Shown here: positions 18,601-27,649 of the stretch, piece after piece | How the letters are laid out: the number at the start of each line of letters is the position of its first letter | Position numbering within the stretch: position 1 is the stretch's first letter | Source: Rhizobium esperanzae | Lineage (GTDB): Bacteria > Pseudomonadota > Alphaproteobacteria > Rhizobiales > Rhizobiaceae | Assembly: GCF_014197615.1 (NCBI RefSeq) | Contig: NZ_JACIFY010000001.1 | Location: 429,809-493,808, forward strand | DNA: 64,000 bases | Direction of reading: 5' to 3' | Notes under the pieces: generated by a model | The model's input: the letters and a program-made list of their open reading frames with translations, nothing else | Database searches by the model: none | Told to the model about the DNA's origin: nothing | Position numbers and translations under genes: made by a program

Positions 18601-18828
18601 GGAAAGGTGCTCGACCCCGTTCAGCTCTTCCTCGATCTGGCGGGTCACGCCCTGATAGATGTCCTGCGGCGATGCGCCGGGATAGCTGGTGGTGATGCTG
18701 AGCTGCGGCGGGGCGACCTTCGGATACTGGGCGACCGGCAGGAACGGCAGCGCGATCAGGCCGGCGATGGAGATGAAGATCGCAAACACCCAGGCAAGGA
18801 TCGGGCGATCGATAAAGAAACGTGCCAT
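15676..18828 (-). CDS. RND multidrug efflux permease (HAE1 family)
   Basis: This 1050-residue inner-membrane proton/drug antiporter of the AcrB/MexB type is full length for the family. It has the N-terminal FFIDRPILAWVFAI, the paired proton-relay aspartates of TM4 in GILVDDAIVVVENVERLM, and the family segments SIEKVAHTLAEAV and GLSAKNAILIVEFAKD. It would form a tripartite pump with the membrane-fusion protein encoded just upstream (5 bases between genes) and an outer-membrane channel encoded elsewhere. A divergent TetR gene and its operator lie beyond the fusion-protein gene, so expression is probably repressed until an effector binds. Confidence 0.96.
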   Translation of the reverse strand: MARFFIDRPILAWVFAIFISIAGLIALPFLPVAQYPKVAPPQLSITTSYPGASPQDIYQGVTRQIEEELNGVEHLSYFESTSDTSGAMTITATFAAGTDIDQASVDVQNAIRRVEPRLPQSVKDQGITVEEASSGFLMFISLTSTDGKTDEVALGDYLNRNVIGELRRLDGVGRAQLFASQRAMRIWIDPDKMVGLNLTASDISTAISAQNAQVAAGQIGAAPNPISQDLTATVLVKGQLTDTKEFGDIVLRANADGSNVRLRDVARIEEGSESYSFSTRLNGQPSAAIAIQLSSTGNAVSTSNLVKAKMEELSRFFPDGVEYSVPYDTSPFVSASIEKVAHTLAEAVALVFIVMLIFLQSFRYTIIPTLVVPVALLGTLAVMFAAGFSINVLTMFAMVLAIGILVDDAIVVVENVERLMAVEGLSPKEATKKAMRQITGAILGITLVLSCVFVPMAFFPGSTGIIYRQFSLTMVVSILFSAFLALSLTPALCATFLKPIKGHHEKKGIAGWFNRNFDRLTGRYARTVEGLAKRSWRVMAVYVALVVGLGYLFVNLPSSFVPDEDQGFLIVDVQGPPEASRNRTVASLESIEAIFKKEPAVANVVAIQGFSFSGQGPNAALVFVTLKDWAERGAGNTVQEISNRANMQLFALKDAMSFALSPPPIEGFGTTNGFTFRLQDRGGKGQAALTEAAGMLLGKASENPIIAGIRPEGMPDSAQLVLVIDREKANTFGVAFADINSTITANLGSSYVNDFPNSGRMQRVIVQAQDKSRLQAEDLMKLNVRNASGGMVPLSSFAVAEWQKGPAQIVGYNGYPSVRISGAPAPGYSSGAAIAEMERLASELPDGFGFEWTGQSLEELRSGSQAPFLFGLSILFVFLLLSGLYESWSIPLSVMLVVPLGVIGCVLAVMSRDMSNDIYFKVGLIAIIGLSAKNAILIVEFAKDGFAEGKSLMEAAIEGARLRFRPIIMTSLAFTLGVVPLAIATGPSAASQNAIGTGVLGGMVSATVLAIFFVPVFFVFVLRLLRTKRPESINEEAPAGQEPATVTSPT

Positions 18829-18833
18829 CGATC

Positions 18834-20012
18834 TTACTCCGGCTTCTTGGTGTCACCGGACGCGACTTCGCCATTACGCCACTCTTCCGGCGCGACCTTG
18901 GCGCCCGGCTGCAGCTTCTGCACGCCGTCGACGACAAGACGTTCGCCTGACGACAGGCCGCTTTCGACCACCCATTCATTGCCGGAGGATTGACCGAGTT
19001 CGACGTCGCGCGGCTGCGCCACGTCTCCCTCCTGCACCACGTAAACCTGAGGCTTGCCATCGGCCGCGCGGATGACGGCGCGTTGCGGGATGAGGATCGC
19101 CTTCTCCCGGACGGCCAGCTCGATGCGGACCCTGACGTAGAGACCCGGCAGCAGATCGCCCTTGGGATTGGGAAATTCGCCGCGCAGAGTGACTTGGCCC
19201 GTCGTCGCATCGACGCTGGCGCTGCGGAAGAGCAGCTTTCCGGCCTGGCCGTAGACTGTGCCGTCGTCGAAGACGAGTTTGATGTCGGCCTTGCCTGGTT
19301 CCGTCGAGGCGAGGCTGCCGTTCTCGACCGCCCGCTTCAGCGCCAGCAGCTCGCCGGAGGATTGCGTGAAGTCGGCATAGACCGGGTCGATCTGCTGGAT
19401 CATGGCAAGAGCATCACCGGCGTCGGCCGTCACCAGCGCACCTTCAGTCACCAGCGCACCGCCGATGATGCCTGATATCGGCGCTCGGACTTCGGTATAA
19501 CCGAGATTGATCTTCGCCTCGTCGAGCGCTGCCTGCGCCAGCGCGACATCGGCATCCGCCTGGGCAAGGGCGACAGCTGCCGTATCGTATTCGATACCGC
19601 TTGCAACATCGCGGTCGCGCAGCGACTTCTGGCGATCGAGCTGCAGGCGGGCATTCGTCTGCGTCGCCTTTGCGCGCTCGAGGCTTGCCTCGGCACTTGC
19701 CACCCGGACGCGGAACAGCGCCGGATCGATCCGGTAGAGCACGTCGCCCTGGTGAACGAGGCTGCCCTGCTCGAAGACCCGCTCCTGCAGAATGCCGGAA
19801 ACCCTGGCCCGCACCTCCGATACGCGTGTCGCGGCAATACGGCCGGGCAATTCGCTGACGACGGGAACGGGGCGCGCCTCAAGCGTCAGGACGCTGACGG
19901 CCGCGGGCGGCATCGCGCCGCCTTCCTGAGCGTGAGCCGGCAGTCCCGCACCAAGCAGCAGCGCCAGGATGAACGTGTAACGCAATGATTTCGTTCGAAG
20001 AAGCATGTTCAT
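18834..20012 (-). CDS. RND efflux periplasmic adaptor (membrane fusion protein)
   Basis: A 392-residue adaptor of the AcrA/MexE type: signal sequence (residues 1-28), first lipoyl half (GRIAATRVSEVRARVSGIL), a coiled-coil hairpin with repeated ALAQADADVALAQAALDEAK, the second lipoyl half (GYTEVRAPISGIIG), then beta-barrel and membrane-proximal domains. There is no lipobox Cys, so it is secreted rather than lipidated. ATG at 20012 follows AAGAAGGG; ATG at 20006 is an alternative. It is the first gene of the pump operon, and its promoter region holds the TetR operator. Confidence 0.94.
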   Translation of the reverse strand: MNMLLRTKSLRYTFILALLLGAGLPAHAQEGGAMPPAAVSVLTLEARPVPVVSELPGRIAATRVSEVRARVSGILQERVFEQGSLVHQGDVLYRIDPALFRVRVASAEASLERAKATQTNARLQLDRQKSLRDRDVASGIEYDTAAVALAQADADVALAQAALDEAKINLGYTEVRAPISGIIGGALVTEGALVTADAGDALAMIQQIDPVYADFTQSSGELLALKRAVENGSLASTEPGKADIKLVFDDGTVYGQAGKLLFRSASVDATTGQVTLRGEFPNPKGDLLPGLYVRVRIELAVREKAILIPQRAVIRAADGKPQVYVVQEGDVAQPRDVELGQSSGNEWVVESGLSSGERLVVDGVQKLQPGAKVAPEEWRNGEVASGDTKKPE

Positions 20013-20120
20013 CACCCTTCTTGGATGGCGCATTGTGGTGCCAAAAACACAGCCCGCCGACAATGACGTTCGGCGGGCCTCCTGAGCCGACAGGTAGTCG
20101 ATATTTTTTCGGTTTTCAAG

Positions 20121-20138
20121 ATACCTACCGGTTGGTAT
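20121..20138. promoter_or_regulatory. probable TetR operator in the RND pump/regulator intergenic region
   Basis: ATACCTACCGGTTGGTAT is an 18-base inverted repeat matching its own reverse complement at 16 of 18 positions. It lies between the divergent efflux and TetR genes and runs into the first codon of the longest tetR frame (ATG 20137). On the pump strand a TTGAAA (-35-like) follows one base after it. The position fits autorepression plus pump repression. Confidence 0.7.
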
Positions 20139-20805
20139 GATAGCGAAACCGTTTCACGAGATCCCGTGGCATTGCGATCCCGAGAGTGATACTGACCTCC
20201 TGCGCGCCCTCGTCGCGAAGCGCCGCACGAACACGGATCGTCCATTGATAGATAGCCCCCGAAACAGAAAGAAACAGCCTGATGTCGTGCGACAAGCGCT
20301 GCTCGATTGCGCCACGAAACTGGCGCTAGCGCATGGCCTGGCTGCCGTCAGCCTGCAGGCGGTCGCCAGTGCTGCCGGCGTGACCAAGGGAGGCCTGTTT
20401 CACCATTTCCCCAATAAGCAGGCTCTCATCGAAGCCGTCTTCGACGGGATGATGGAAAACCTGGATCGCGAGATCGACGAGGAATTGGAAAAGGACAAGG
20501 GCGGCCACGGCACATTCACCCGCGCCTATGTCCGCACCCTGTTTGCCGACCGCGCTCAAAACAACAGCCCATGGTCGGCCCAGACCATGACGGTGCTTGC
20601 CGACCCCTACTCCAAGAGCCTCTGGCACAAATGGATCAATGACCGGCTCATCAGGCATGCCGCGACCGACAGGGGAATCCGGCTCGAAATCGTCCGCCTG
20701 GCGGCGGATGGGGCATGGCTTGCCCATGTTCTGAGACCCGACGGAGATCCCGGGTCCGACGATGCGGCCCTGCTGCAGGAATTGCTCGATATCACCGATG
20801 GGTGA
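20137..20805 (+). CDS. TetR-family repressor of the RND pump
   Basis: Up to 222 residues. The TetR helix-turn-helix is at about residues 49-98 (VRQALLDCATKLALAHGLAAVSLQAVASAAGVTKGGLFHHFPNK read in parts), followed by an all-helical ligand domain. The first 45 residues have no TetR similarity, and ATG 20137 lies within the operator, so translation may really begin at a later GTG around 20290. It is divergent from the pump genes, the usual place for the repressor of an RND operon; the inducing compound cannot be read. Confidence 0.88.
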   Translation: MIAKPFHEIPWHCDPESDTDLLRALVAKRRTNTDRPLIDSPRNRKKQPDVVRQALLDCATKLALAHGLAAVSLQAVASAAGVTKGGLFHHFPNKQALIEAVFDGMMENLDREIDEELEKDKGGHGTFTRAYVRTLFADRAQNNSPWSAQTMTVLADPYSKSLWHKWINDRLIRHAATDRGIRLEIVRLAADGAWLAHVLRPDGDPGSDDAALLQELLDITDG

Positions 20806-20839
20806 CAAGCAATCCGCCTGTCACCAGCCGAAGATATAG

Positions 20840-20874
20840 GCCGCCGCGCGTTCTGCTTGACGCGCAGCGGCGGC
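20840..20874. terminator. GC-rich hairpin between tetR and the FAD oxidase gene
   Basis: GCCGCCGC (20840-20847) and GCGGCGGC (20867-20874) can pair, with GCGT/ACGC extending the stem. It sits between convergent genes and probably ends transcription in both directions, but there is no long T run. Confidence 0.45.
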
Positions 20875-20902
20875 TTCGACTTGCTGGTATTTATCGCTCC
20901 CC

Positions 20903-22342
20903 TCAGGCAGCCCGCACCGCCGCCATCGGTTTCACATTCTGGTTCATGCGGAACAGATTGTTCGGATCATAGCGCAGCTTGATTTCGGCAAGCCGGGCAT
21001 AATTGGCGCCGTACGCCATTTCGACCCGATCGGTCTCGTCCTCCGGCATGAAGTTGATATAGGCGGTGCCAACGGCAAGCGGCTTGGTTGCCTCGAACAG
21101 CTCGCGCGCCCAGCCGATGCAGCTTGCATCCATGCCGCTTTCCCGCCAGCGCGCATGCACATTCATGACGAAATGCGAACTGCGCTGCGGAAATGCGGTG
21201 GCCTCGGTGGGGATGCGGCCGGCGGCTCCGCCGACATGGCCGACGAATATTTCGCATTCCGGCCCCGGCAGTTTGCGCACGGCGTTGAGCAAAACGTCGA
21301 TCGCCGCATCCGAAAGCGAAGCAAAATCCTGGCTCTTCCAGTAGTTGCGCGCACCGGGGGTGAGCAGCGGATCGAATGCCTGCTGCCAGCCGGTGAACGG
21401 CACTGGGCCGACGACATCGGCAATCGGTTTTCCGATGGCGCGCAATCCGGCCGTTGCCTTTTCCCCGGCCGCCACGTCCCCGCAATAACACATGGCAAGC
21501 ACCAAGACCTCCTTGCCATGCCATTCCGCGGGAAGGAACGGCAGCGGCGGCGCCTGGCGCATCACCACCCAGCAGGTCAGTTCATCGGGTGCGGCTTCCA
21601 GCGCCTGGCGATATTCCCTCAGCACCTTCTCCGCGTCAGTGAAGGGATGCACCACCAGCCCGGCGAGAACCTCTGTTTTGAGGGGGTTGAGCTGGAACTC
21701 GAAGGAGGTGACGACACCGAAATTGCCGCCGCCGCCGCGCAGCGCCCAGAAGAGGTCCGGCCTTTCCGTCTCGCTCGCCTTGACCAGTTCGCCGTCGGCC
21801 GTCACCACATCGACCGAAAGCAGATTGTCGACGGTCAACCCGAATTTGCGGGTCAGCCAGCCGAACCCGCCGCCGAGCGTCAGTCCGGCGATGCCGGTCG
21901 TGGAATTGATGCCGGTCGGCAGCACCAGTCCGAAGGCCATCGTTTCCTGATCGACGTCGGCCAGCGTCGCGCCCGGCCCGATCCAGGCGCGGCGTATCTC
22001 AGGATCGACGCGCACCGATTTCATGGCCGACAGGTCGATGACGATACCGCCCTCGCAGACCGCATTGCCGGCAATACCGTGGCCGCCGCCGCGCACCGAA
22101 ACGAGCAGATTGTTGTCGCGTGCAAAGCGCACCGCGCGAACGACATCGGCTGCACCCGCGCAGCGTGCGATCAGGCCGGGCCGGCGGTCGATCATCGCGT
22201 TCCAGATCGCCCGCGCCGCATTGTAATCCATATCTTTGCCGGTCAGGAGATTGCCGCGAAATCCGGCGGCAAAGGCATCCATGGCCACGTCATTGACCAT
22301 CGTCTGCCCCTTTTGCAGGGTCGTCAGGTTCAAATTGTCCAT
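20903..22342 (-). CDS. FAD-binding oxidoreductase (berberine-bridge-enzyme-like, PCMH family)
   Basis: A 479-residue flavoprotein oxidase. The PCMH-type FAD-binding domain contains SVRGGGHGIAGNAVCEGG, whose His and Cys are in the positions of the residues that bind FAD bicovalently in berberine-bridge enzymes, followed by GPGATLADVDQETM and LTLGGGFGWLTRKFGL. The C-terminus has the family-typical YDPNNLFRMNQNV. ATG at 22342 is chosen because GGAGGA lies seven bases upstream. Related bacterial enzymes oxidise sugars, alcohols or secondary metabolites; the substrate is unknown. It is divergent from malic enzyme. Confidence 0.9.
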   Translation of the reverse strand: MDNLNLTTLQKGQTMVNDVAMDAFAAGFRGNLLTGKDMDYNAARAIWNAMIDRRPGLIARCAGAADVVRAVRFARDNNLLVSVRGGGHGIAGNAVCEGGIVIDLSAMKSVRVDPEIRRAWIGPGATLADVDQETMAFGLVLPTGINSTTGIAGLTLGGGFGWLTRKFGLTVDNLLSVDVVTADGELVKASETERPDLFWALRGGGGNFGVVTSFEFQLNPLKTEVLAGLVVHPFTDAEKVLREYRQALEAAPDELTCWVVMRQAPPLPFLPAEWHGKEVLVLAMCYCGDVAAGEKATAGLRAIGKPIADVVGPVPFTGWQQAFDPLLTPGARNYWKSQDFASLSDAAIDVLLNAVRKLPGPECEIFVGHVGGAAGRIPTEATAFPQRSSHFVMNVHARWRESGMDASCIGWARELFEATKPLAVGTAYINFMPEDETDRVEMAYGANYARLAEIKLRYDPNNLFRMNQNVKPMAAVRAA

Positions 22343-22585
22343 GATTTCCTCCATGCGACCGGCGCCCCGCACCGTCGCGGCCGGCATTTTGCGCTTGCGG
22401 AAGGCGTCAAACAAGTTTTCCAAAAGGATTAGTACCGTGATGACGATACGTCAGGCCCATCCGCAGTGCGTGCCCCCTCCGCGCGCGCGCGACGAAAACT
22501 TCTCCCAGCCCTCATTTCCATACTGTCGCCCGTATCCGATTGATGTATGGAGGGAACTCCCAAAAAGACGTGCACGGAGGCGGCG

Positions 22586-24898
22586 ATGGATAACCAAGAA
22601 AAATCCAAGACGGAAAAGAACCTGACGAGCGGCGATCTCGACGAACAGGCGCTCTTCTTCCACCGCTACCCCCGCCCCGGCAAGCTGGAGATCCAGGCGA
22701 CCAAGCCGCTCGGCAACCAGCGCGACCTCGCGCTCGCCTACTCGCCCGGCGTTGCCGCCCCCTGCCTTGCGATCCGCGACAATCCGGAGATGGCGGCCGA
22801 ATATACCTCGCGCGCCAATCTCGTCGCCGTCATCTCCAACGGCACCGCCGTTCTCGGCCTCGGCAATATCGGCCCGCTCGCCTCGAAGCCGGTCATGGAG
22901 GGCAAGGCCGTGCTCTTCAAGAAATTCGCCGGCATCGATGTCTTCGATATCGAGATCGACGCGGCAAGCGTCGAACAGATGGTCTCCACCGTTTCCTCGC
23001 TGGAACCGACCTTCGGCGGCATCAACCTCGAAGACATCAAGGCGCCGGAATGTTTCGAAGTCGAGCGGCGCCTGCGCGAGAAGATGAAGATCCCCGTCTT
23101 CCACGACGACCAGCACGGCACGGCGATCATCGTCGCCGCCGCGATCCTGAACGGGCTGGAACTCGCCGGCAAGAACATCGCCGACATCAAGATCGTCGCC
23201 TCCGGCGCCGGTGCCGCGGCTCTCGCCTGCCTCAATCTCCTGGTGATCCTCGGGGCAAAACGCGAAAACATCTGGGTCCACGATCTCGAAGGCCTCGTCT
23301 ATGAGGGCCGCACCGAGCTGATGGATGAATGGAAATCCGTCTATGCCCAGAAGAGCGAGACGCGCACGCTGGCCGAAAATATCGGCGGCGCCGACGTCTT
23401 CCTCGGCCTTTCGGCCGCCGGCGTGCTGAAGCCGGAACTGCTGGCGCAGATGGCCGACAAGCCGCTGATCATGGCGCTCGCAAACCCGACGCCCGAGATC
23501 ATGCCGGATCTTGCTCGTGCTGCCCGTCCTGACGCGATGATCTGCACCGGCCGCTCGGATTTCGCCAACCAGGTCAACAACGTCCTCTGCTTCCCCTATA
23601 TCTTCCGCGGCGCGCTCGATTGCGGCGCCGAGACGATCAACGAGGAAATGAAGATGGCAGCCGTGCGCGCCATCGCCGCCCTTGCCCGCGAGGAACCGTC
23701 CGATGTCGCCGCCCGCGCCTATTCCGGCGAGACCCCGGTCTTCGGCCCCGATTACCTGATCCCCTCGCCCTTCGACCCGCGCCTGATCCTGCGCATCGCG
23801 CCCGCAGTCGCAAGGGCTGCCGAACAGAGCGGCGTGGCGCGCCGCCCGATCCAGGATTTCGACGCCTATCTCGATCAGTTGAACCGCTTCGTCTTCCGCT
23901 CCGGCTTCGTCATGAAGCCGATCTTCACCGCCGCCAAGGCCGCCGAACGCAAGCGCGTCATCTTCTCCGAAGGCGAAGACGAACGCGTGCTGCGCGCCGC
24001 CCAGGTGCTGCTTGAGGAAGGCCTTGCCGACCCGATCCTCATCGGCCGCCCGCAGGTCATCGAGACGCGCCTGAAGCGCTACGGTCTGCGTATCCGCCCG
24101 CTGCAGGATTTCGAGGTCATCAATCCGGAAGACGATCCGCGCTTCCGCGAATATGTCGATCTCTATTTTTCGCTCGTCGGCCGCCGCGGCGTCATTCCGG
24201 AGGCTGCCCGCACCATCGTGCGCACCAACACCACCGTTATCGGGGCGCTGGCGCTCAGGCGCGGCGAGGCCGATGCGCTGATCTGCGGCCTGGAAGGCCG
24301 CTATGAGAAGCATCTGCGCGATGTCCGCCAGATCATCGGCAAGCGCAAGGATGTCCGCGATTTCTCCGCGCTCAGCCTGATGATCTCGCAGCGCGGCGCC
24401 ACCTTCTTCACCGACACCTACGTCACCTTCAATCCGAGCGCCGAGGAAATCGCCGAATCGACGGTTCTGGCCGCCGAGGAAATCCGCCGCTTCGGCATCA
24501 CCCCGCGTGCCGCCCTCGTCTCGCATTCCAACTTCGGCTCGCGCGAATCCGAAAGCGCCACCAAGATGCGCAATGCCCTGCAGCTCGTGCGCGACAGCGC
24601 GCCGGATCTCGAGGTCGACGGCGAAATGCACGGCGAAAGCGCCATCACCGAGGCACTGCGCAAACGCGTCATGCCGCACACGACGCTCCATGACGAGGCG
24701 AACCTGCTGGTCTTCCCGAACCTCGACGCCGCCAACATCACGCTCGGTGTGGTGAAGTCGATGACCGACGGCCTGCATGTCGGCCCGATCCTGCTCGGCG
24801 CCGCCCTGCCCGCCCATATCCTCGCTCCCTCGGTCACCTCCCGCGGCGTCGTCAACATGGCGGCACTCGCCGTCGTCGAGGCCTCGCAGCCGGCGTAA
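22586..24898 (+). CDS. maeB: malic enzyme with C-terminal phosphotransacetylase-like domain (MaeB type)
   Basis: A 770-residue enzyme converting malate to pyruvate and CO2 with NAD(P). Order: malic N-terminal domain (about 30-165, [13 protein letters not shown]), NAD(P)-binding malic domain (about 175-430, [14 protein letters not shown], then [12 protein letters not shown]), and a phosphate acetyltransferase-like domain (about 445-770) that is usually regulatory in these hybrids. Rhizobia have NAD (Dme) and NADP (Tme) forms, both with this layout, and I cannot decide which this is. ATG at 22586 follows GGAGG at good spacing. It links C4-dicarboxylate catabolism to pyruvate, important when rhizobia feed on malate. 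Confidence 0.93.
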   Translation: MDNQEKSKTEKNLTSGDLDEQALFFHRYPRPGKLEIQATKPLGNQRDLALAYSPGVAAPCLAIRDNPEMAAEYTSRANLVAVISNGTAVLGLGNIGPLASKPVMEGKAVLFKKFAGIDVFDIEIDAASVEQMVSTVSSLEPTFGGINLEDIKAPECFEVERRLREKMKIPVFHDDQHGTAIIVAAAILNGLELAGKNIADIKIVASGAGAAALACLNLLVILGAKRENIWVHDLEGLVYEGRTELMDEWKSVYAQKSETRTLAENIGGADVFLGLSAAGVLKPELLAQMADKPLIMALANPTPEIMPDLARAARPDAMICTGRSDFANQVNNVLCFPYIFRGALDCGAETINEEMKMAAVRAIAALAREEPSDVAARAYSGETPVFGPDYLIPSPFDPRLILRIAPAVARAAEQSGVARRPIQDFDAYLDQLNRFVFRSGFVMKPIFTAAKAAERKRVIFSEGEDERVLRAAQVLLEEGLADPILIGRPQVIETRLKRYGLRIRPLQDFEVINPEDDPRFREYVDLYFSLVGRRGVIPEAARTIVRTNTTVIGALALRRGEADALICGLEGRYEKHLRDVRQIIGKRKDVRDFSALSLMISQRGATFFTDTYVTFNPSAEEIAESTVLAAEEIRRFGITPRAALVSHSNFGSRESESATKMRNALQLVRDSAPDLEVDGEMHGESAITEALRKRVMPHTTLHDEANLLVFPNLDAANITLGVVKSMTDGLHVGPILLGAALPAHILAPSVTSRGVVNMAALAVVEASQPA

Positions 24899-24907
24899 GC
24901 CGGCTGC
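24886..24907 (+). terminator. hairpin overlapping the maeB stop codon
   Basis: GCAGCCGGC, loop GTAA and GCCGGCTGC form a 9-bp perfect stem that includes the TAA stop. There is no T run after it, so it may stabilise the mRNA end rather than terminate by itself. Confidence 0.4.
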
Positions 24908-24930
24908 CGGCGAATGCAGCGAAATTGAAC

Positions 24931-25251
24931 TTACAGATGCTGAGGGACTTTAGCCTTCAGCAGCCGGATGAGCGCAGGGTCCATGAAATCGTTATCATCC
25001 GGAATATGAAGGCATATCAGGCGCTTCCCTTTGAGAGCTGATCTGTACCTGTTCTGAACTTTCGTATGGTGAGTTCTTTCCATAACGAACACGATATCAG
25101 CCCATTCGATCTGCTCGGCGGACAGCGGGTTTTCGGCATCATTGTTTGTGCCGGCCGAGGAGGCATTGATGCCTGGCCAGTCGGCAAAAACCTGTTCAGC
25201 CGTCGGACTGCGAAGTTTGTTCTGGCTACATATGAATAGGACGTTTTTCAC
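24931..25251 (-). CDS. small low-molecular-weight tyrosine phosphatase-like protein
   Basis: About 106 residues. The N-terminus VKNVLFICSQNKLRSPTAE carries the C(X)5R(S) phosphatase loop (Cys8, Arg14), followed by SSAGTNNDAENPLS, ADIVFVMERTHHTKV and the acidic IPDDNDFMDP segment that would supply the general acid. This is shorter than classic LMW-PTPs (about 150). GTG at 25251 is chosen because it begins the first strand, and there is no ATG near it. It might dephosphorylate protein tyrosine or arginine; no kinase gene is adjacent. Confidence 0.82.
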   Translation of the reverse strand: MKNVLFICSQNKLRSPTAEQVFADWPGINASSAGTNNDAENPLSAEQIEWADIVFVMERTHHTKVQNRYRSALKGKRLICLHIPDDNDFMDPALIRLLKAKVPQHL

Positions 25252-25432
25252 GTTTGGTTTCTTCTGATGGTATATGTTTCGCGATAGCACAACTCCTGAC
25301 GCAAGCGAAACCGGGGGACGCCATTGCTGGCTAAAATCGCGAAAATGCGCTAAGAATTTAGCTGAGCTTCTTAAGAGAAACACGCTAAGAGAAACCACGC
25401 GGCGAAGTGACGTCGCATCGATCTTCGACCGT

Positions 25433-26545
25433 ATGCTCATTCCGGGACGAGCCGTGAAACGCCGAAACCTCTCTCTTGTCCTTCTTCTTGCGTTGGCATC
25501 GCCCGCGGCTGCGCAGAGCAGCGCTATCTGCAACGACCTGCGCGGCCGCCTCGCGGACCTGCCGCGATCGATCGGCAATGGCAACGGCCCTGAAGCGCGC
25601 CAATATTCCAGCGCCATGGCCGAGCAGAACCTCGAGCTGCGCAAGGTTCGCAACGATCTGCGCAGCTACGGCTGCACCTCGGGCAGCATGGTCGTGATCG
25701 GCGGCGAGAATGCCGATTATTGCGCCGAACTCTCGCAGGCCGAAGCCCGGATGATCGACAATATCCGCTACCTCCAGGATCGCCGCGACGAGCTGCGCAG
25801 CCAGGGCGATGACGGCGCGCGCCGGGAACTGATGGCCGCTCTGGAGCGCAACGGCTGCAACAGCGAAAATTTCTATGCGCCGTCCGAACGCAGCGCCAAC
25901 GATCCCGCCCCCAGCATCGAGGAACAGGCGATGCGCGGCGACACCTTCATTCCGCTCGGCGGCGGTGGAGAAGTCGATCCGCGTTACGGCCTGCCGCGGG
26001 CCGATATGCTCTCTCCCATCAGCACCATGTGCGTGCGCAGCTGCGACGGCGGCTTCTTCCCGATCAGCTCGAACGCCACCTCGGTCGATTTCGGCCGCGA
26101 CGCCGAAACCTGCGCCAAAATGTGTCCCGGCATCGAGACGGAACTGTTCTATCGCGAGGTGACGAGCACCGAAGCCTCGAACATGATCTCGGTCGCAACC
26201 GGCACGCCCTACAGCGCCATGAAGAACGCCTTTGCCTACAAGAACCGCTCGCCCGGCGAAAAGTCCTCCTGCGCCTGCAATCTGACCGCCTATTACGACG
26301 AGATGCGCGGCAAGCAGACGTTAAGCGAACCGCCGCAGCAGGGCTCGATCACCACCATTCGCACCAATCGGCCGGTAAAAGATACTGCGGCAGCAACAGC
26401 CCCGCAGCCATCCGTTCCCGATCGTCCCTACGACCCCACGCAGAACAAGGTCCGGCAGGTCGGCCCGCAATTCCTCGCCGGCGATCAGGGTTCGATCGAC
26501 CTCGCCAATCCGGCAACGCCGGGACCGCAGCCGCAACAGCAGTGA
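25433..26545 (+). CDS. secreted DUF2865-type protein of unknown function
   Basis: About 370 residues with an N-terminal signal peptide (RRNLSLVLLLALASPAAAQS). A coiled Arg/Glu-rich region follows (about 45-135), then a Cys-containing core (CVRSCDGGFFPIS, DAETCAKMCPG and SSCACNLTAYYDE), then a Pro/Gln-rich tail. The CVRxCDGxFFPIS block is characteristic of the DUF2865 family of Rhizobiales; no function is known to me. ATG at 25433 is taken as the start, though GTG at 25457 has the better upstream GGGACGAG. The many Cys suggest disulfides in the periplasm. Confidence 0.82.
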   Translation: MLIPGRAVKRRNLSLVLLLALASPAAAQSSAICNDLRGRLADLPRSIGNGNGPEARQYSSAMAEQNLELRKVRNDLRSYGCTSGSMVVIGGENADYCAELSQAEARMIDNIRYLQDRRDELRSQGDDGARRELMAALERNGCNSENFYAPSERSANDPAPSIEEQAMRGDTFIPLGGGGEVDPRYGLPRADMLSPISTMCVRSCDGGFFPISSNATSVDFGRDAETCAKMCPGIETELFYREVTSTEASNMISVATGTPYSAMKNAFAYKNRSPGEKSSCACNLTAYYDEMRGKQTLSEPPQQGSITTIRTNRPVKDTAAATAPQPSVPDRPYDPTQNKVRQVGPQFLAGDQGSIDLANPATPGPQPQQQ

Positions 26546-26575
26546 TTGGCCGAGCCGGGTTCGACGCGGCGCCGT

Positions 26576-27313
<738 letters not shown>

Positions 27314-27319
27314 CTATCT

Positions 27320-27476
27320 TGCCAGGCCGGTCTTCTGACTTGGCGTCATCCGTCTGCCGCAGCCTTCCCGGCAAAAGCCAGTGGCGTAATGATGCGGCAG
27401 GCGTCGGCCTTACAGCGTTGGGCACGTTCCGGTCTTACACCGGATTCCCGATTCTCCCGCCTCACCGACGGGCACC
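27320..27476 (-). promoter_or_regulatory. cobalamin (adenosylcobalamin) riboswitch upstream of bluB
   Basis: Read on the minus strand, the conserved elements occur in order: GGTGCC at 27476, GAATCGGGAATCCGGTG, a variant of CAACTGTAA (CAACGCTGTAA), GCCACTGG (27385-27378), CCGGGAAGG, and the B12-box variant AAGTCAGAAGACCGGCC (27339-27323). The box deviates slightly from the AGTCAGGAGACCTGCC consensus. About 54 bases separate it from the bluB start, and that spacer contains a GC-rich hairpin that may hide the ribosome-binding site. The 27477-27649 stretch beyond it shows no gene. Confidence 0.92.
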
Positions 27477-27649
27477 TGACGGCGCATCTATTTCAGGAAA
27501 CGGGTGCTGCGGCAAGCTGGTCTTCATGCAGCGCTCAACTGCATGTGACATCGACCGCATGGACAGGTGCATATCGCTGCCGTAGAAACGAACGGATACC
27601 AATCGACGCCCGTGGCGCCGCGATTTTCCTCTTTGCATCCCGGTTGCCC

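Noticed and set aside
22483..22494. Alternating CG tract between the FAD oxidase and malic enzyme genes
   Set aside because: Only about six CG repeats; expected by chance in this composition and no structure around it.
22451..24817. Long open frame antisense to malic enzyme (788 codons)
   Set aside because: It is a shadow of the strongly biased maeB codons. Its composition is unlike a protein family, and the plus strand has clear malic enzyme motifs.
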